A stretch of 64,000 bases of DNA from Comamonadaceae bacterium (GTDB taxonomy: Bacteria > Pseudomonadota > Gammaproteobacteria > Burkholderiales > Burkholderiaceae_C), in the NCBI GenBank assembly GCA_947445115.1, contig CANFCG010000007.1:24868-88867 (forward strand), in the 5' to 3' direction. Positions 47,394 to 57,460 of the stretch are shown here, piece after piece. The notes beneath the pieces are model-generated. The model was not told the origin of the DNA, did no database searches, and worked only from the letters and a program-made list of their open reading frames with translations. The position numbers and the translations under genes are program-made. Positions within the stretch are counted from its first letter, which is position 1. Each line of letters opens with the position of its first letter.

Positions 47394-47425
47394 ATATCCC
47401 TCAAGGGTTGTAAAAGAAGCTTTGC

Positions 47426-47431
47426 ATTGTA
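47426..47431 (-). promoter_or_regulatory. acpP: Possible -10 element for acpP
   Basis: TACAAT on the minus strand lies 33 bp upstream of the acpP start. A weak -35-like GTGACC lies about 19 bp further upstream. The match is moderate. Confidence 0.35.
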
Positions 47432-47469
47432 CAGAAGTTATGAGGAGCGGGGTCACTAGAATCGCGAGC

Positions 47470-49479
47470 ATGGCAAACAGTACAAAAAACCAGTTAAACA
47501 ATCAGTCCTATAGCGAAACCTCTATCCGCGTCTTAAAAGGTCTTGAGCCCGTCAAGCAGCGTCCTGGCATGTACACGCGCACCGACCATCCGCTGCACAT
47601 GATCCAAGAGGTGCTGGACAACGCTGCCGATGAAGCGCTGGCGAACTTTGGCAAACGCATCACGCTCACTCTGCACACGGACGGCTCGGTCAGCGTAGAG
47701 GACGACGGGCGTGGCATCCCGCACGGCATTCATCCTGAAGAAGGTTTGCCCGTGATGCAAATTGTGTTTACGCAGCTGCACGCGGGCGGCAAGTTCGACA
47801 AAGGCAGCGGCGGCGCGTATAGCTTTGCGGGCGGCCTGCACGGCGTGGGCGTGAGCGTGACCAACGCACTCGCGACGCGCTTAGAAGTTTCCTCGCACCG
47901 CGATGGCAAGATTGCCAAACTCGTTTTCGCGGCTGGCGATGTGAGTGAGCCGCTCGTCCAGCGCGACTGGCAAGCTGGTGACAAAAAACAAGGCACTACT
48001 GTAAGAGTCTGGCCCGACGCCAAGTACTTCGACTCACCCAACTTCCCGCTTTCCGAGCTCACGCATTTGCTGCGCTCCAAAGCCGTGCTGATGTCGGGTG
48101 TGATCGTCACGCTCATTAACGAGAAAGCGAAGGACAAAGCCGAGCAAACAACAACGTGGCAATACAAAGGTGGACTCACCGACTACCTCACGCAAAGTCT
48201 AAATGCCGACCCTGTGATCCCGTTATTTGAAGGCGAGCAGTTCACCAAAGCTGGCAAAGAAATGGAAGACACGGGCTTTGCCGAAGGCGAAGGCGCGTCG
48301 TGGGTGGTGGCGTTCACCGCAGACAGCGCCGTGATGCGCGAGAGCTACGTCAACCTGATTCCCACCACCGCTGGCGGTACACACGAAAGTGGCCTGCGCG
48401 ATGGTCTCTTTCAAGCCGTGAAGAGCTTTATCGAAATGCACGCTCTCTTGCCGAAAGGCGTGAAGCTGCTCCCTGAGGACGTGTTTGCTCGTGCCAGCTA
48501 TGTGCTGTCCGCCAAGGTGTTAGACCCGCAGTTTCAAGGGCAAATCAAAGAGCGGCTGAACTCTCGCGACGCGCTCAAATTAGTGTCCAACTACGTGCGA
48601 CCAAGCCTAGAGCTATGGTTGAACTCGCACATAGAGTGGGGCAAAAAACTGGCCGAACTGGCGATTAGCGCGGCGCAACAACGTCAACGCGCAGGGCAAA
48701 AAGTAGAAAAACGCAAAGGCTCGGGCGTTGCGGTGCTGCCTGGAAAATTGACCGACTGCGAGTCTAAAGACATTACGCACAACGAGGTTTTTTTAGTCGA
48801 AGGCGACTCTGCGGGCGGCTCGGCAAAAATGGGGCGTGACAAAGAATCGCAAGCCGTGCTGCCCCTGCGCGGCAAGGTGCTGAACACATGGGAAGTGGAG
48901 CGCGACCGCCTCTTTGCCAATAATGAAATCCACGACATTTCGGTCGCCATTGGCGTTGACCCGCACGGCGAACATGACACGCCCGATTTAAGCGGTTTGC
49001 GTTACGGGAAAATTTGCATCTTGTCGGACGCGGACGTGGACGGCTCGCACATTCAGGTGCTGCTGCTCACGCTATTTTTAAAGCACTTCCCCAAGCTGAT
49101 TGAGACGGGCCACATCTACATTGCGCGTCCGCCACTCTTCAGGCTAGACGTTCCTGCTCGCGGAAAAAAGCCCGCCAGCAAGCAATACGCACTAGACGAC
49201 GGCGAGCTGCAATCCTTGCTGGATAAGGCTTCCAAGGATGGTGTGACTAGAGAGCGCTGCCAAATTAGCCGCTTTAAAGGTCTGGGCGAGATGAACGCCG
49301 AACAGCTTTGGGACACGACGCTCAACCCCGATACGCGCCGCTTGCTGCCCGTGCGCTGGCATGAACTCGATCTCGCACAAACACATGTGCAAATGACCAA
49401 ACTGATGGGTAAGGGCGAAGCGGCATCACGGCGCGAGCTGATGGAAATTCATGGCGATGGGATTGAGATTGATGTGTAG
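47470..49479 (+). CDS. parE: DNA topoisomerase IV subunit B, ParE
   Basis: ParE supplies ATPase and cutting activity to topoisomerase IV, which decatenates daughter chromosomes. The 669-residue protein has the GHKL ATPase motifs DNAADEALA and [10 protein letters not shown], and the TOPRIM motifs [30 protein letters not shown] and DADVDGSHI. The ATG at 47470 was chosen; the frame stays open upstream only by chance. It overlaps the next start by 8 bp. Confidence 0.95.
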   Translation: MANSTKNQLNNQSYSETSIRVLKGLEPVKQRPGMYTRTDHPLHMIQEVLDNAADEALANFGKRITLTLHTDGSVSVEDDGRGIPHGIHPEEGLPVMQIVFTQLHAGGKFDKGSGGAYSFAGGLHGVGVSVTNALATRLEVSSHRDGKIAKLVFAAGDVSEPLVQRDWQAGDKKQGTTVRVWPDAKYFDSPNFPLSELTHLLRSKAVLMSGVIVTLINEKAKDKAEQTTTWQYKGGLTDYLTQSLNADPVIPLFEGEQFTKAGKEMEDTGFAEGEGASWVVAFTADSAVMRESYVNLIPTTAGGTHESGLRDGLFQAVKSFIEMHALLPKGVKLLPEDVFARASYVLSAKVLDPQFQGQIKERLNSRDALKLVSNYVRPSLELWLNSHIEWGKKLAELAISAAQQRQRAGQKVEKRKGSGVAVLPGKLTDCESKDITHNEVFLVEGDSAGGSAKMGRDKESQAVLPLRGKVLNTWEVERDRLFANNEIHDISVAIGVDPHGEHDTPDLSGLRYGKICILSDADVDGSHIQVLLLTLFLKHFPKLIETGHIYIARPPLFRLDVPARGKKPASKQYALDDGELQSLLDKASKDGVTRERCQISRFKGLGEMNAEQLWDTTLNPDTRRLLPVRWHELDLAQTHVQMTKLMGKGEAASRRELMEIHGDGIEIDV

Positions 49480-50323
49480 GCGCTTGCTTCTTTTTCTTGC
49501 GGTTTGGACGATGACCTGCGTCGCTCACGCTGAGATTTGGGGTTACATCGACGACAAGGGTGTGGGGCATTTTTCGGCTACCAAGCTCGATGATCGCTAC
49601 GAGCTTTTTTCAAAAGAAGTCGTCGCGTCGGAAACACCAGCAAGCCAATTAGGGTCTGACCCCAATTGTTTGCCTCATGCGCCATCAACGGCAGCCCTCC
49701 CCCCCAAGCTCGCGGCATTTTTTGAGTCCTCGCCAACACTCAAGGCGGTGCGTCCACACATGCAAGCCGCTGCGCATAGATATCTGCTCGATGTCGAATT
49801 GCTGCAAGCTTTGATTGCTGCTGAGTCGGGCTTTAACGTCACCGCCATTTCACCCAAAGGCGCACTGGGACTGATGCAGCTCATTCCTGAAACAGCGGCC
49901 AGATATGGTGTGCAGGGTGATAAACGCGCATCGCAACAACAAAAGCTGTTTGACCCGCACACCAATATCCATGCGGGCTCGCACTATCTGCGCGATCTGC
50001 TGACGCTGTTTAAAGGTCAGCTCGACTTGGCACTGGCCGCCTACAACGCAGGCGAAGGTGCGGTGCAAAAAGCGGGCAACAAAATCCCTAACTACCCAGA
50101 GACGCAAAACTACGTGCGCACGGTCACGCAGATGTACGTGGCGCTCAAACCACACGCACCGCCACAAGCCATGCCAGTAAAGGCCTTGGAGCCCAAGCGC
50201 CCTGCTGGGCCAGACCCACTGCGGCCTACCAAGGGGCGGGGTAATGGGCTGCCGACTTCATTAAATACGAATACCGACCCCTTTGTCCCTTCGGGCCCGA
50301 AGGGACAAAGGGGTCTGCCTTGA
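49472..50323 (+). CDS. Secreted lytic transglycosylase with an N-terminal DUF4124 domain
   Basis: The 283-residue protein has a signal peptide (residues 1-20), a DUF4124-like start WGYIDDKGVGHFS, and an SLT domain with catalytic E118 in AAESGFNVTAISPKGALGLMQLIP and ALAAYNAGEGAV. It cuts glycan strands of peptidoglycan. Two palindromic stretches lie inside the coding sequence, one in the linker before the SLT domain and one at the C-terminus. It lies between parE and parC, a conserved arrangement in Burkholderiales. Confidence 0.88.
   Translation: MCRRLLLFLAVWTMTCVAHAEIWGYIDDKGVGHFSATKLDDRYELFSKEVVASETPASQLGSDPNCLPHAPSTAALPPKLAAFFESSPTLKAVRPHMQAAAHRYLLDVELLQALIAAESGFNVTAISPKGALGLMQLIPETAARYGVQGDKRASQQQKLFDPHTNIHAGSHYLRDLLTLFKGQLDLALAAYNAGEGAVQKAGNKIPNYPETQNYVRTVTQMYVALKPHAPPQAMPVKALEPKRPAGPDPLRPTKGRGNGLPTSLNTNTDPFVPSGPKGQRGLP
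49647..49667. repeat. Short palindrome inside the lytic transglycosylase gene
   Basis: AATTAGGGTCTGACCCCAATT is nearly a perfect inverted repeat, with one mismatched pair beside the AATT arms. It encodes part of the linker just after the DUF4124 region. GGGTCTGACCC-like units are common dispersed repeats in this kind of genome, from memory. Confidence 0.6.
50276..50315. repeat. Perfect 40-bp palindrome at the 3' end of the lytic transglycosylase gene
   Basis: The arms GACCCCTTTGTCCCTTCGGG (50276-50295) and its exact complement (50296-50315) join without a spacer. It lies in frame and encodes the last residues of the protein (about 269-281). It is close to the parC start at 50342 and could act as a transcription-attenuating hairpin. 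Confidence 0.85.
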
Positions 50324-50341
50324 ACATGAAAGCATTTATTT

Positions 50342-52723
50342 ATGACCACCGATCTCATTGAACCTGAAGGCGAATCCCTAGAGCTTGCCCACTACGCACA
50401 GCAAGCGTATTTGGAATATGCGCTTAGCGTCGTCAAAGGCCGCGCACTGCCCGATGTGTGCGATGGGCAAAAGCCCGTGCAGCGGCGCATTTTGTACTCC
50501 ATGAGCCGCATGGGCCTCGGCTTTGGCGGACCCAATGGCAATGCGGGCGCACGCCCCGTCAAGTCGGCGCGTGTGGTCGGCGATGTGCTGGGTCGCTTTC
50601 ACCCGCACGGCGATCAAGCGGCCTATGACGCGATGGTGCGCATGGCACAGAACTTTTCGCAGCGCTACCCACTCGTTGATGGCCAAGGCAACTTTGGCTC
50701 GCGCGACGGCGACAACGCCGCCGCGATGCGCTACACCGAAGCGCGGCTTAGCAAAATCACGACGCTGCTCATGGACGAAATCGACATGGGCACGGTGGAT
50801 TTCATTCCCAACTACGACGGTTCGACCGAAGAGCCGCGTCAGTTGCCCGCTCGCCTGCCGTTCAATTTACTCAATGGCGCCAGCGGCATCGCCGTTGGCT
50901 TAGCGACCGAAATCCCCAGTCACAACCTCGGCGAAGTAGCGAGCGCTTGCGTCGCACTCATCAAAGACCCCAAGCTCTCAGACGACGAACTCTTTACGCT
51001 TATCCCCGCGCCAGATTACCCCAGCGGTGGACAAATTATTAGCAGCGCGGCAGACATTGCACAGGCCTACAAAACGGGGCGCGGTTCGCTCAAAGTACGG
51101 GCGCGGTGGCACATTGAAGACCTTGCCCGCGGGCAATGGCAATTGGTGGTGGATGAATTGCCGCCTGGCGTCAGCACCGCCAGCGTGCTGGGCGAGATTG
51201 AGGAGATCAGCAACCCAAAAGTGAAGACGGGCAAAAAGGCGCTCTTGGCAGAGCAAGTGCAGCTCAAGGCCACATTCTTATCGGTCGTCGATACCGTGCG
51301 TGATGAGTCGAATAAAGACGCGGCGGTGCGCATCGTGATTGAGCCCAAAAGCTCGCGCGTGGAGCAGCAAGACCTCATCACCACCCTGCTAGCACACACC
51401 TCGCTAGAGACCTCGTCCAGCATCAACATGACCGCCATTGGCATTGACGGCAGGCCGATTCAAAAGAGCCTGCGCCAGATGTTGAACGAGTGGATTTTGT
51501 TCCGCCAGCAAACGATTGAGCGACGCAGCAAACACAGGCTAGGTAAGGTCTTGGAGCGCATCCACATCTTAGAAGGGCGAGCGCTTGTGCTGCTCAATAT
51601 CGACGAGGTGATTGCCATCATTCGGCAGTCGGACGAACCCAAAGCCGCACTCATCGCCCGCTTCAAACTAAGCGACCGCCAAGCCGAAGACATCTTGGAG
51701 ATTCGCCTGCGTCAACTGGCAAGGCTAGAAGCCATCAAGATTGAACAAGAGCTGGCTGAGCTACGCGCCGAACAAGCCAAGTTAGAGGAGATACTGAATA
51801 GCCCCGCGACGCTGAAGCGTTTGATGATTAAAGAAATCGAAGCAGATGCAAAAGTCTTTACTGACGCACGCCGTACCTTGATTCAAGAAGAAAAACGCGT
51901 CACGCTAGAGATTAAAATTGTCGATGAACCCATGACTGTGATCGTGTCCGACAAAGGCTGGGTGCGCACGCAAAAAGCGCACGGCATAGACAAGGCGACG
52001 CTGGCGTTCAAGGCCGGGGATTCGCTCCACGCGGTATTTGAGTGCCGCTCCATTGACGCGCTCATCGTGTTTGGCACGGCAAATGACAAAGGCGTTCGCG
52101 TCTACTCAGTCGCGGTGTCCAGCCTGCCAGGCGGACGCGGCGATGGCCAGCCGATTTCAAGCTTGATTGAATTGGAAGCGGGCACACAAGCACAATATTA
52201 TTTTGCAGGTGCAATGGAAGAACAACTGCTGCTATCGAGCAGCGGTGGCTACGGTTTTTACGCCAGCGTCGCCAACATGATCTCGCGCCAAAAAGCGGGC
52301 AAGGCGTTTGTGAGTTTGGGCGAGCATGACGGCAGGGGCGAGAGTATGAATACACCCGTCCACATACCCACCACCTCGCAAGCCACAGCCGCTATAACCT
52401 CTCAGCCGCCGCCTCTTGCAAGGCAAGTGGTATGTGGCACGCGAGAGGGTCGTCTGCTTAGTTTTGCACTTTCCGACTTACGCCAAATGACAGGCGGTGG
52501 ACGCGGTCTGATGCTGATAGATGTGGACACCAAAGACGTGCTCGCAGGCACTGTCATAACTCTGCCGCACGTATCGGTATCATTAGTAGGAACTGGACGC
52601 GGCGGGAAAGAAAAAACCGAGCGACTGGATGCCAAAATGATTGCGGCGGTAGCGGCACCACGCGGCCGTAAAGGTAAAGTTTTGGATGTTGGCTTTAAGA
52701 TCACCGGACTAAAAACAATTTAA
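50342..52723 (+). CDS. parC: DNA topoisomerase IV subunit A, ParC
   Basis: ParC cuts and rejoins DNA in topoisomerase IV. The 793-residue protein has the catalytic tyrosine Y131 in AMRYTEARL and LKIRSRW-like winged-helix signatures before it. The position corresponding to the quinolone-determining serine is glutamine ([10 protein letters not shown]). A C-terminal beta-propeller follows, with several RGGKEK and [15 protein letters not shown] blades. It shares its last base with the first of uppP. Confidence 0.95.
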   Translation: MTTDLIEPEGESLELAHYAQQAYLEYALSVVKGRALPDVCDGQKPVQRRILYSMSRMGLGFGGPNGNAGARPVKSARVVGDVLGRFHPHGDQAAYDAMVRMAQNFSQRYPLVDGQGNFGSRDGDNAAAMRYTEARLSKITTLLMDEIDMGTVDFIPNYDGSTEEPRQLPARLPFNLLNGASGIAVGLATEIPSHNLGEVASACVALIKDPKLSDDELFTLIPAPDYPSGGQIISSAADIAQAYKTGRGSLKVRARWHIEDLARGQWQLVVDELPPGVSTASVLGEIEEISNPKVKTGKKALLAEQVQLKATFLSVVDTVRDESNKDAAVRIVIEPKSSRVEQQDLITTLLAHTSLETSSSINMTAIGIDGRPIQKSLRQMLNEWILFRQQTIERRSKHRLGKVLERIHILEGRALVLLNIDEVIAIIRQSDEPKAALIARFKLSDRQAEDILEIRLRQLARLEAIKIEQELAELRAEQAKLEEILNSPATLKRLMIKEIEADAKVFTDARRTLIQEEKRVTLEIKIVDEPMTVIVSDKGWVRTQKAHGIDKATLAFKAGDSLHAVFECRSIDALIVFGTANDKGVRVYSVAVSSLPGGRGDGQPISSLIELEAGTQAQYYFAGAMEEQLLLSSSGGYGFYASVANMISRQKAGKAFVSLGEHDGRGESMNTPVHIPTTSQATAAITSQPPPLARQVVCGTREGRLLSFALSDLRQMTGGGRGLMLIDVDTKDVLAGTVITLPHVSVSLVGTGRGGKEKTERLDAKMIAAVAAPRGRKGKVLDVGFKITGLKTI

Positions 52724-53544
52724 TGGACATCACGCTCTTACTCAAAGCCGCCCTCATGGGCATCGTCGAGGGACTCACTGAGTTTCTACCTGTATCCAGT
52801 ACGGGGCATCTCATCTTGGCGGGTGCGCTGCTCGGATTTGACGATGACAAAGCCAAGGTATTTGATATAGCCATTCAAACGGGCGCCATCTTTGCCGTCA
52901 TCATGGTTTATTGGCAAAAGATCAAGGAAACCGTTGTCACCTTGCCGACCAGCCTAGCCAGCCGTGGCTTTGCGCTCAATGTGCTGATTGCGTTTTTGCC
53001 CGCCGTAATACTCGGTTTGTTATTTGGCAAATACATTAAGGCGCATTTGTTCACGCCTGTGGTGGTGGCGACGACGTTTATTTTGGGTGGCTTGATAATT
53101 TTGTGGGTTGAGAAGCGAGCAGCATTGCTCGCAGCGTCAACAGTCGAGTCCATGACTCCACTCCTCGCCCTCAAAGTCGGCCTCGTGCAATGCCTCGCCA
53201 TGATCCCCGGCACCAGCCGCAGCGGCGCAACGATTATTGGCGGCATGCTGCTTGGCCTCTCGCGCAAAGCGGCGACCGATTTTTCGTTCTACCTCGCCAT
53301 TCCCACACTCATTGGCGCGGGCGTATACAGCCTCTACAAAGAACGCGCCTTGCTCACCATGGTCGACGCGCCAATGTTCGCAGTCGGATTGTTATTTTCG
53401 TTTTTAAGCGCTTGGGTCTGCGTGCGCTGGCTGCTCAAATACATTGCGACGCACAGCTTTGTCGTGTTTGCGTGGTACCGCATTGCGTTTGGAATTGTTG
53501 TGCTGGCAACTGCGTACTCGGGCCGGGTAGTGTGGTCAGCGTAA
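52723..53544 (+). CDS. uppP: Undecaprenyl-diphosphate phosphatase UppP (BacA)
   Basis: UppP recycles the lipid carrier undecaprenyl phosphate for cell-wall synthesis. The 273-residue membrane protein has [17 protein letters not shown] and the phosphatase motif [13 protein letters not shown]. It overlaps the parC stop by one base and ends 34 bp before a convergent gene, with a degenerate repeat in between. Confidence 0.95.
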   Translation: MDITLLLKAALMGIVEGLTEFLPVSSTGHLILAGALLGFDDDKAKVFDIAIQTGAIFAVIMVYWQKIKETVVTLPTSLASRGFALNVLIAFLPAVILGLLFGKYIKAHLFTPVVVATTFILGGLIILWVEKRAALLAASTVESMTPLLALKVGLVQCLAMIPGTSRSGATIIGGMLLGLSRKAATDFSFYLAIPTLIGAGVYSLYKERALLTMVDAPMFAVGLLFSFLSAWVCVRWLLKYIATHSFVVFAWYRIAFGIVVLATAYSGRVVWSA

Positions 53545-53546
53545 CC

Positions 53547-53574
53547 GTCATTCCTGCGAAGGCAAGAATCCAAG
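53547..53574. repeat. Dispersed palindromic repeat (copy 4, degenerate)
   Basis: CGTCATTCCTGCGAAGGCAAGAATCCAA keeps the frame of the other copies but has changes in both arms (CCTGCG, GGCAAG), so the palindrome is weak. It lies between the uppP and convergent pseudouridine synthase stops. Confidence 0.65.
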
Positions 53575-53578
53575 CTGG

Positions 53579-54223
53579 CTAAAAATCAGCCGCTGACGCA
53601 AACGAGAGTCGCTCGCCCGTGGCAGGATGCGCAAACGCAAGCTCGCTTGCGTGCAGCATTAAGCGGGAAGCCATATCTGCTGTGGCTTGCAGGCCATATA
53701 GCGCATCGCCAACAATAAGATGCCCGATAGCCAACATATGCACACGCAACTGATGGGTTCGGCCCGTCACAGGAACTAAACGCACCCGGCTGATGTTGGT
53801 TGCCGCATCAAAGCTCAGCACTTCCACGCGAGTCGTCGATGGCTTACCGTTTTCAACATCCACCTTTTGCTTGGGACGATTCGGCCAGTCGGCCATCAAG
53901 GGCAGATTAATTGAAAAGCTCGACTGTTCAAGTCGTCCAAGCACTATTGCCTCGTAAGCCTTATCGACTGCACTCACTCGAAATTGCGCATGCAAATCGC
54001 GCAACGCTGCAAGCGTTCGTGCAAACACCATCAAGCCCGAAGTCGCTTGGTCGAGTCGGTGCACGATGTGAATTTCTGATGCCTGTCCGTCGCCAAACTT
54101 CGCGCCTAGTCTGCTACTCAAACAATCTTGCTTATCTGCACCGCGACCGGGCACCGCCAAAAGGCCTGCGGGCTTGCTGACGACGATGATGTGCTCGTCA
54201 ATATGCAAAACATCATTCGGCAT
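53579..54223 (-). CDS. RluA-family RNA pseudouridine synthase
   Basis: The 214-residue protein lacks an S4 domain and has the catalytic aspartate in HIVHRLDQATSGLMVFART and a C-terminal RVRLVPVTGRTHQLRVHMLAIGH. It makes pseudouridine in rRNA or tRNA; RluA or TruC targets are possible. Its start overlaps the photolyase stop by 11 bp. Confidence 0.86.
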   Translation of the reverse strand: MPNDVLHIDEHIIVVSKPAGLLAVPGRGADKQDCLSSRLGAKFGDGQASEIHIVHRLDQATSGLMVFARTLAALRDLHAQFRVSAVDKAYEAIVLGRLEQSSFSINLPLMADWPNRPKQKVDVENGKPSTTRVEVLSFDAATNISRVRLVPVTGRTHQLRVHMLAIGHLIVGDALYGLQATADMASRLMLHASELAFAHPATGERLSFASAADF

Positions 54224-55706
54224 TTTTAACCACGGCGTATCTCTCTAAAGTCTTGGCCCTTGCCTCGGCGTGGTCAACCACAGGACTCCTTGGAATATGA
54301 ATCTCTTTGTCACTAAGCCCTGCCAGCTCAGGCATATAGCGTCTGATGAACTTGCCCTTAGGGTCAAATTTTTCACTCTGACTCGTCGGATTTAAGATGC
54401 GGAAATACGGCTGCGCATCGCAGCCGCTGGACGCCGCCCATTGCCAGCCGCCGTTGTTAGCGGCGAGATCGAAGTCGATGAGATGCTCAGCAAAGTAACG
54501 CTCGCCCCAGCGCCAATCGAGTCCCAAATCTTTGGTCAAAAAGCTCGCCACGACCATGCGTAAACGGTTGTGCATATAACCTGTTTGATTGAGTTGGCGC
54601 ATAGCGGCATCGACCAGCGGATAGCCCGTGCACGCCTCTGTCCATGCAGCATACAGAGCATCCGCCTCTTCGCCTTGCTCCCACTGAATGCGGTCGTAGT
54701 CAGGCTTAAAGCTGCCCGTCATCGCGTGCGGAAAGTTCGCCATGATCTGATGATAAAAATCACGCCAAATCAATTCTGATAGCCATGTCGCGGCGCCCAA
54801 ATCCCCCTCGGGCGATTGCCGTGCCTGCGCATAGGCAAGGCTTGCCAATTGCCTGATCGACACTGTTCCAAACCTCAAATGCACGCTCAAATAACTGGGC
54901 CCTTTGATGGCGGGAAAGTCACGCGTCTCTTGGTAGCGGCTCAGACGCGGCTCAAAGTCCGCGAGCAATTTTTGTGCGCCGCTACTGCCCGTTTGTACGC
55001 CGAGCTCCGCAAGGTTAGTCTTCTCAAAGCCAAGCACAGAAAGACTTGGCAGAGCATAGGCCTCGCGGAGGCCGTCTGGTATAGCTTGCAGGCTTGCCGC
55101 ATATTTTTTCGCCGGATAAGGTTTTAAATAAAAGCCTTCGGGCACAGCATCACCCGTACTGACTAACTTTTTGAGCCACGCATTTTTGTATGGCGTGAAC
55201 ACGGTGTAAGGCTTGCCCAGTTGCGTCAGCACCTCTTGGCGCTCAAAAATCACGTGATCTTTGAAGGTGCGTAGTGTCGCGTCAAAAGCTCGCAGCGCCT
55301 CAGCCACACTGGCGTCGCGCCATATCGCACCCGGCTCGTCGTCGTGATTGGCGTACACAGCGGTTGCGCCCAGCTCTACCGCAAGTCGTGGGATTTCATC
55401 TATTGCGGGTCCATGCAGCACGAGCAATCGAACCGAGCCCTTCGTGTTTTCGCTGGACAGCTTTTGCAACTGCTCGTCCAAGTCAACCAATGATTCGCGG
55501 ATGAACTCGACGCGGCGATCACGTCTTGGCAATCCGTCCAAAATATCAGTATCGAACACAAAAGCGCAGTAAACCAATGCGTGGTTTTTCAATGCGTGGA
55601 AGAGCGCCGCGTTGTCAGAAGCTCGCAAATCACGGCGGAACCACATCAACGCAGTGGACAATACATTTTTTGAAGATTCAATAGATAGAGAAGAGGAGCT
55701 GGGCAT
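54213..55706 (-). CDS. phrB: Deoxyribodipyrimidine photolyase (class I CPD)
   Basis: The 497-residue protein repairs UV-induced cyclobutane dimers with FADH and light. The N-terminal antenna domain begins [14 protein letters not shown], and the FAD-binding C-terminal part has [24 protein letters not shown] and RWGERYF. The ATG at 55706 shares its bases with the crcB ATG on the other strand and has no ribosome site, so the true start may be an ATG at 55646 (MWFRRDLR) or a GTG/TTG between. Confidence 0.9.
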   Translation of the reverse strand: MPSSSSLSIESSKNVLSTALMWFRRDLRASDNAALFHALKNHALVYCAFVFDTDILDGLPRRDRRVEFIRESLVDLDEQLQKLSSENTKGSVRLLVLHGPAIDEIPRLAVELGATAVYANHDDEPGAIWRDASVAEALRAFDATLRTFKDHVIFERQEVLTQLGKPYTVFTPYKNAWLKKLVSTGDAVPEGFYLKPYPAKKYAASLQAIPDGLREAYALPSLSVLGFEKTNLAELGVQTGSSGAQKLLADFEPRLSRYQETRDFPAIKGPSYLSVHLRFGTVSIRQLASLAYAQARQSPEGDLGAATWLSELIWRDFYHQIMANFPHAMTGSFKPDYDRIQWEQGEEADALYAAWTEACTGYPLVDAAMRQLNQTGYMHNRLRMVVASFLTKDLGLDWRWGERYFAEHLIDFDLAANNGGWQWAASSGCDAQPYFRILNPTSQSEKFDPKGKFIRRYMPELAGLSDKEIHIPRSPVVDHAEARAKTLERYAVVKNAE

Positions 55707-56103
55707 GATTTCAAATTTAGGGGCAACAATGTTGTCGATAAGTGTAGGCGCTTCAATGGGCGCGATTCTGCGCTGGTGGCTTGGCACGCAGTTAAACGCG
55801 CTTTTCCCCACCATACCGCCCGGCACGCTGGTTGCCAACGCCATCGGTGGTTATTTGATTGGCGTGGCGGTGGCGTACCTTGGCAATCACCCCGAGCTCT
55901 CGCCGCAGTGGCGGCTGCTTATCGTGACGGGGTTTTTAGGTGGCCTCACCACGTTCTCTACGTTCTCGGCAGAGGTGGTCACCTTATTGCAACAAGGCCG
56001 CCTAATGTGGGCTTGCGGGGCGATTGCGACGCATGTGGGCGCGTCGCTTGTGATGACGCTTTTGGGAATTGGGACGGTGGCTATTTGCCAATACAAAACT
56101 TAG
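55705..56103 (+). CDS. crcB: Fluoride ion channel CrcB (Fluc)
   Basis: CrcB exports toxic fluoride from the cytoplasm. The 132-residue membrane protein has four membrane segments with GAILRWWLG and [21 protein letters not shown] ribosome site precedes the ATG at 55705. The start codon overlaps that of the divergent photolyase in CATG. It overlaps mnmE by 23 bp at convergent 3' ends. No fluoride riboswitch fits before the start. Confidence 0.93.
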   Translation: MISNLGATMLSISVGASMGAILRWWLGTQLNALFPTIPPGTLVANAIGGYLIGVAVAYLGNHPELSPQWRLLIVTGFLGGLTTFSTFSAEVVTLLQQGRLMWACGAIATHVGASLVMTLLGIGTVAICQYKT

Positions 56104-57460
56104 AAAAAATCTCGCCCAGCAAATCATCGGGCGTGAACTCGCCTGTAATGCTGGAAAGATCGTTCAAGGCGAGGCGCAGCTCTTCGGCAATCACTTCTAG
56201 CGCGGGGGATTTGGTGTCTAAATGCTCGCGTGCCAACTCTAGGTGCTCGCCCACGCCTTGCAAGGCGTGGACGTGGCGCTGGCGTGCGATGAAGAGGCCT
56301 TCTGGTGCGGCTTGCCAGCCTACGGCTTGCAAAATCGCGGCGCGTAATTCGTTTAAACCTGCGCCTGTTTTTGCTGAGAGTTTTACGCTTCGGGTCGCAA
56401 GCCAATTGGAGTCAGACACCACCGTCGCTTCTGTGTTTATGTCTGCCTTGTTCCACACATCAATCACGGCGCGGCTTTTGGGCAGGCGTGCTCGCAAAGC
56501 CTTATCCCGCGCCGCGTGCGGGGCATCATCCTGTTTGGTAAGGTCGTGCAAAAACAAAATCACATCCGCGCTATCGATGTGTTGCCATGCGCGCTCGATG
56601 CCAATTTTTTCTACTTCGTCCGTGCTATCACGCAAACCTGCTGTATCCAGCACGTGCACGGGCACGCCTTCAATTTGAATGGTTTGTTGCACGACGTCGC
56701 GCGTCGTGCCGGCAATCGGTGTGACGATGGCGAGCTCCGCACCTGCGAGTGCGTTTAAGAGCGAACTCTTACCTGCGTTGGGCTGTCCGGCAATCACTAG
56801 CTTGATGCCTTCACGCAAGAGCGCACCTTGCGTCGTTCTTTGCATCACGCTTGCTAGTTGCGTTTGTAATTTCTGAAGCTGTCCACGTGCATCGGCTTGC
56901 TGCAAGAAGTCGATGTCTTCTTCGGGGAAATCAAGTGTGGCTTCGACCAACATCCGCAAATGGATGAGCGCGTCCCGCAGCACATGAATCGTTTGCGAAA
57001 ACTCACCCGATAGCGAGCGACTGGCGGAGCGTGCCGCCGCTTCGGTGCTGGCGTCAATCAAATCCGCCACGGCTTCAGCTTGCGCTAAATCTAGCTTGTC
57101 ATTTAAGAAGGCGCGTTCGGTGAATTCGCCAGCGCGGGCGATGCGGATTCCAAGCTCTTTGCCTGCCTCTAAACAACGCGCCAGCAAGAGTTGCATGACA
57201 ACCGCGCCGCCATGCGCTTGCAGCTCTAAAACGTCTTCGCCTGTGTAGGAGTGCGGGGCGGGAAAGAAGAGGGCGAGACCTGAGTCAATCGCGTTGCCCT
57301 GTCCATCTTGAAAGGGCAAATAAGTTGCCTCGCGTGGCGCCAAGTCACGTCCGCAAAGGCTTTGGACAATAGGCGTAATGCCGCGCCCGCTCACCCGGAC
57401 AATGCCGACCGCGCCACGCCCAGGGGCGGTGGCGATGGCGGCTATCGGATTAGTTGACAC
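56081..57460 (-). CDS. mnmE: tRNA uridine-5-carboxymethylaminomethyl modification GTPase MnmE
   Basis: MnmE, with MnmG, modifies wobble uridine in tRNA. The 459-residue protein has the N-terminal tetrahydrofolate-binding domain, the GTPase motifs [14 protein letters not shown] and DTAGLRDST, and the C-terminal CIGK tail that marks the family. It is in the conserved rpmH-rnpA-yidD-yidC-mnmE order. Confidence 0.96.
   Translation of the reverse strand: MSTNPIAAIATAPGRGAVGIVRVSGRGITPIVQSLCGRDLAPREATYLPFQDGQGNAIDSGLALFFPAPHSYTGEDVLELQAHGGAVVMQLLLARCLEAGKELGIRIARAGEFTERAFLNDKLDLAQAEAVADLIDASTEAAARSASRSLSGEFSQTIHVLRDALIHLRMLVEATLDFPEEDIDFLQQADARGQLQKLQTQLASVMQRTTQGALLREGIKLVIAGQPNAGKSSLLNALAGAELAIVTPIAGTTRDVVQQTIQIEGVPVHVLDTAGLRDSTDEVEKIGIERAWQHIDSADVILFLHDLTKQDDAPHAARDKALRARLPKSRAVIDVWNKADINTEATVVSDSNWLATRSVKLSAKTGAGLNELRAAILQAVGWQAAPEGLFIARQRHVHALQGVGEHLELAREHLDTKSPALEVIAEELRLALNDLSSITGEFTPDDLLGEIFSKFCIGK

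Noticed and set aside
55776..56678. 300-residue open frame on the plus strand
   Set aside because: It lies opposite mnmE and overlaps crcB; composition is low-complexity with no family motif, so it is a shadow of the real genes.
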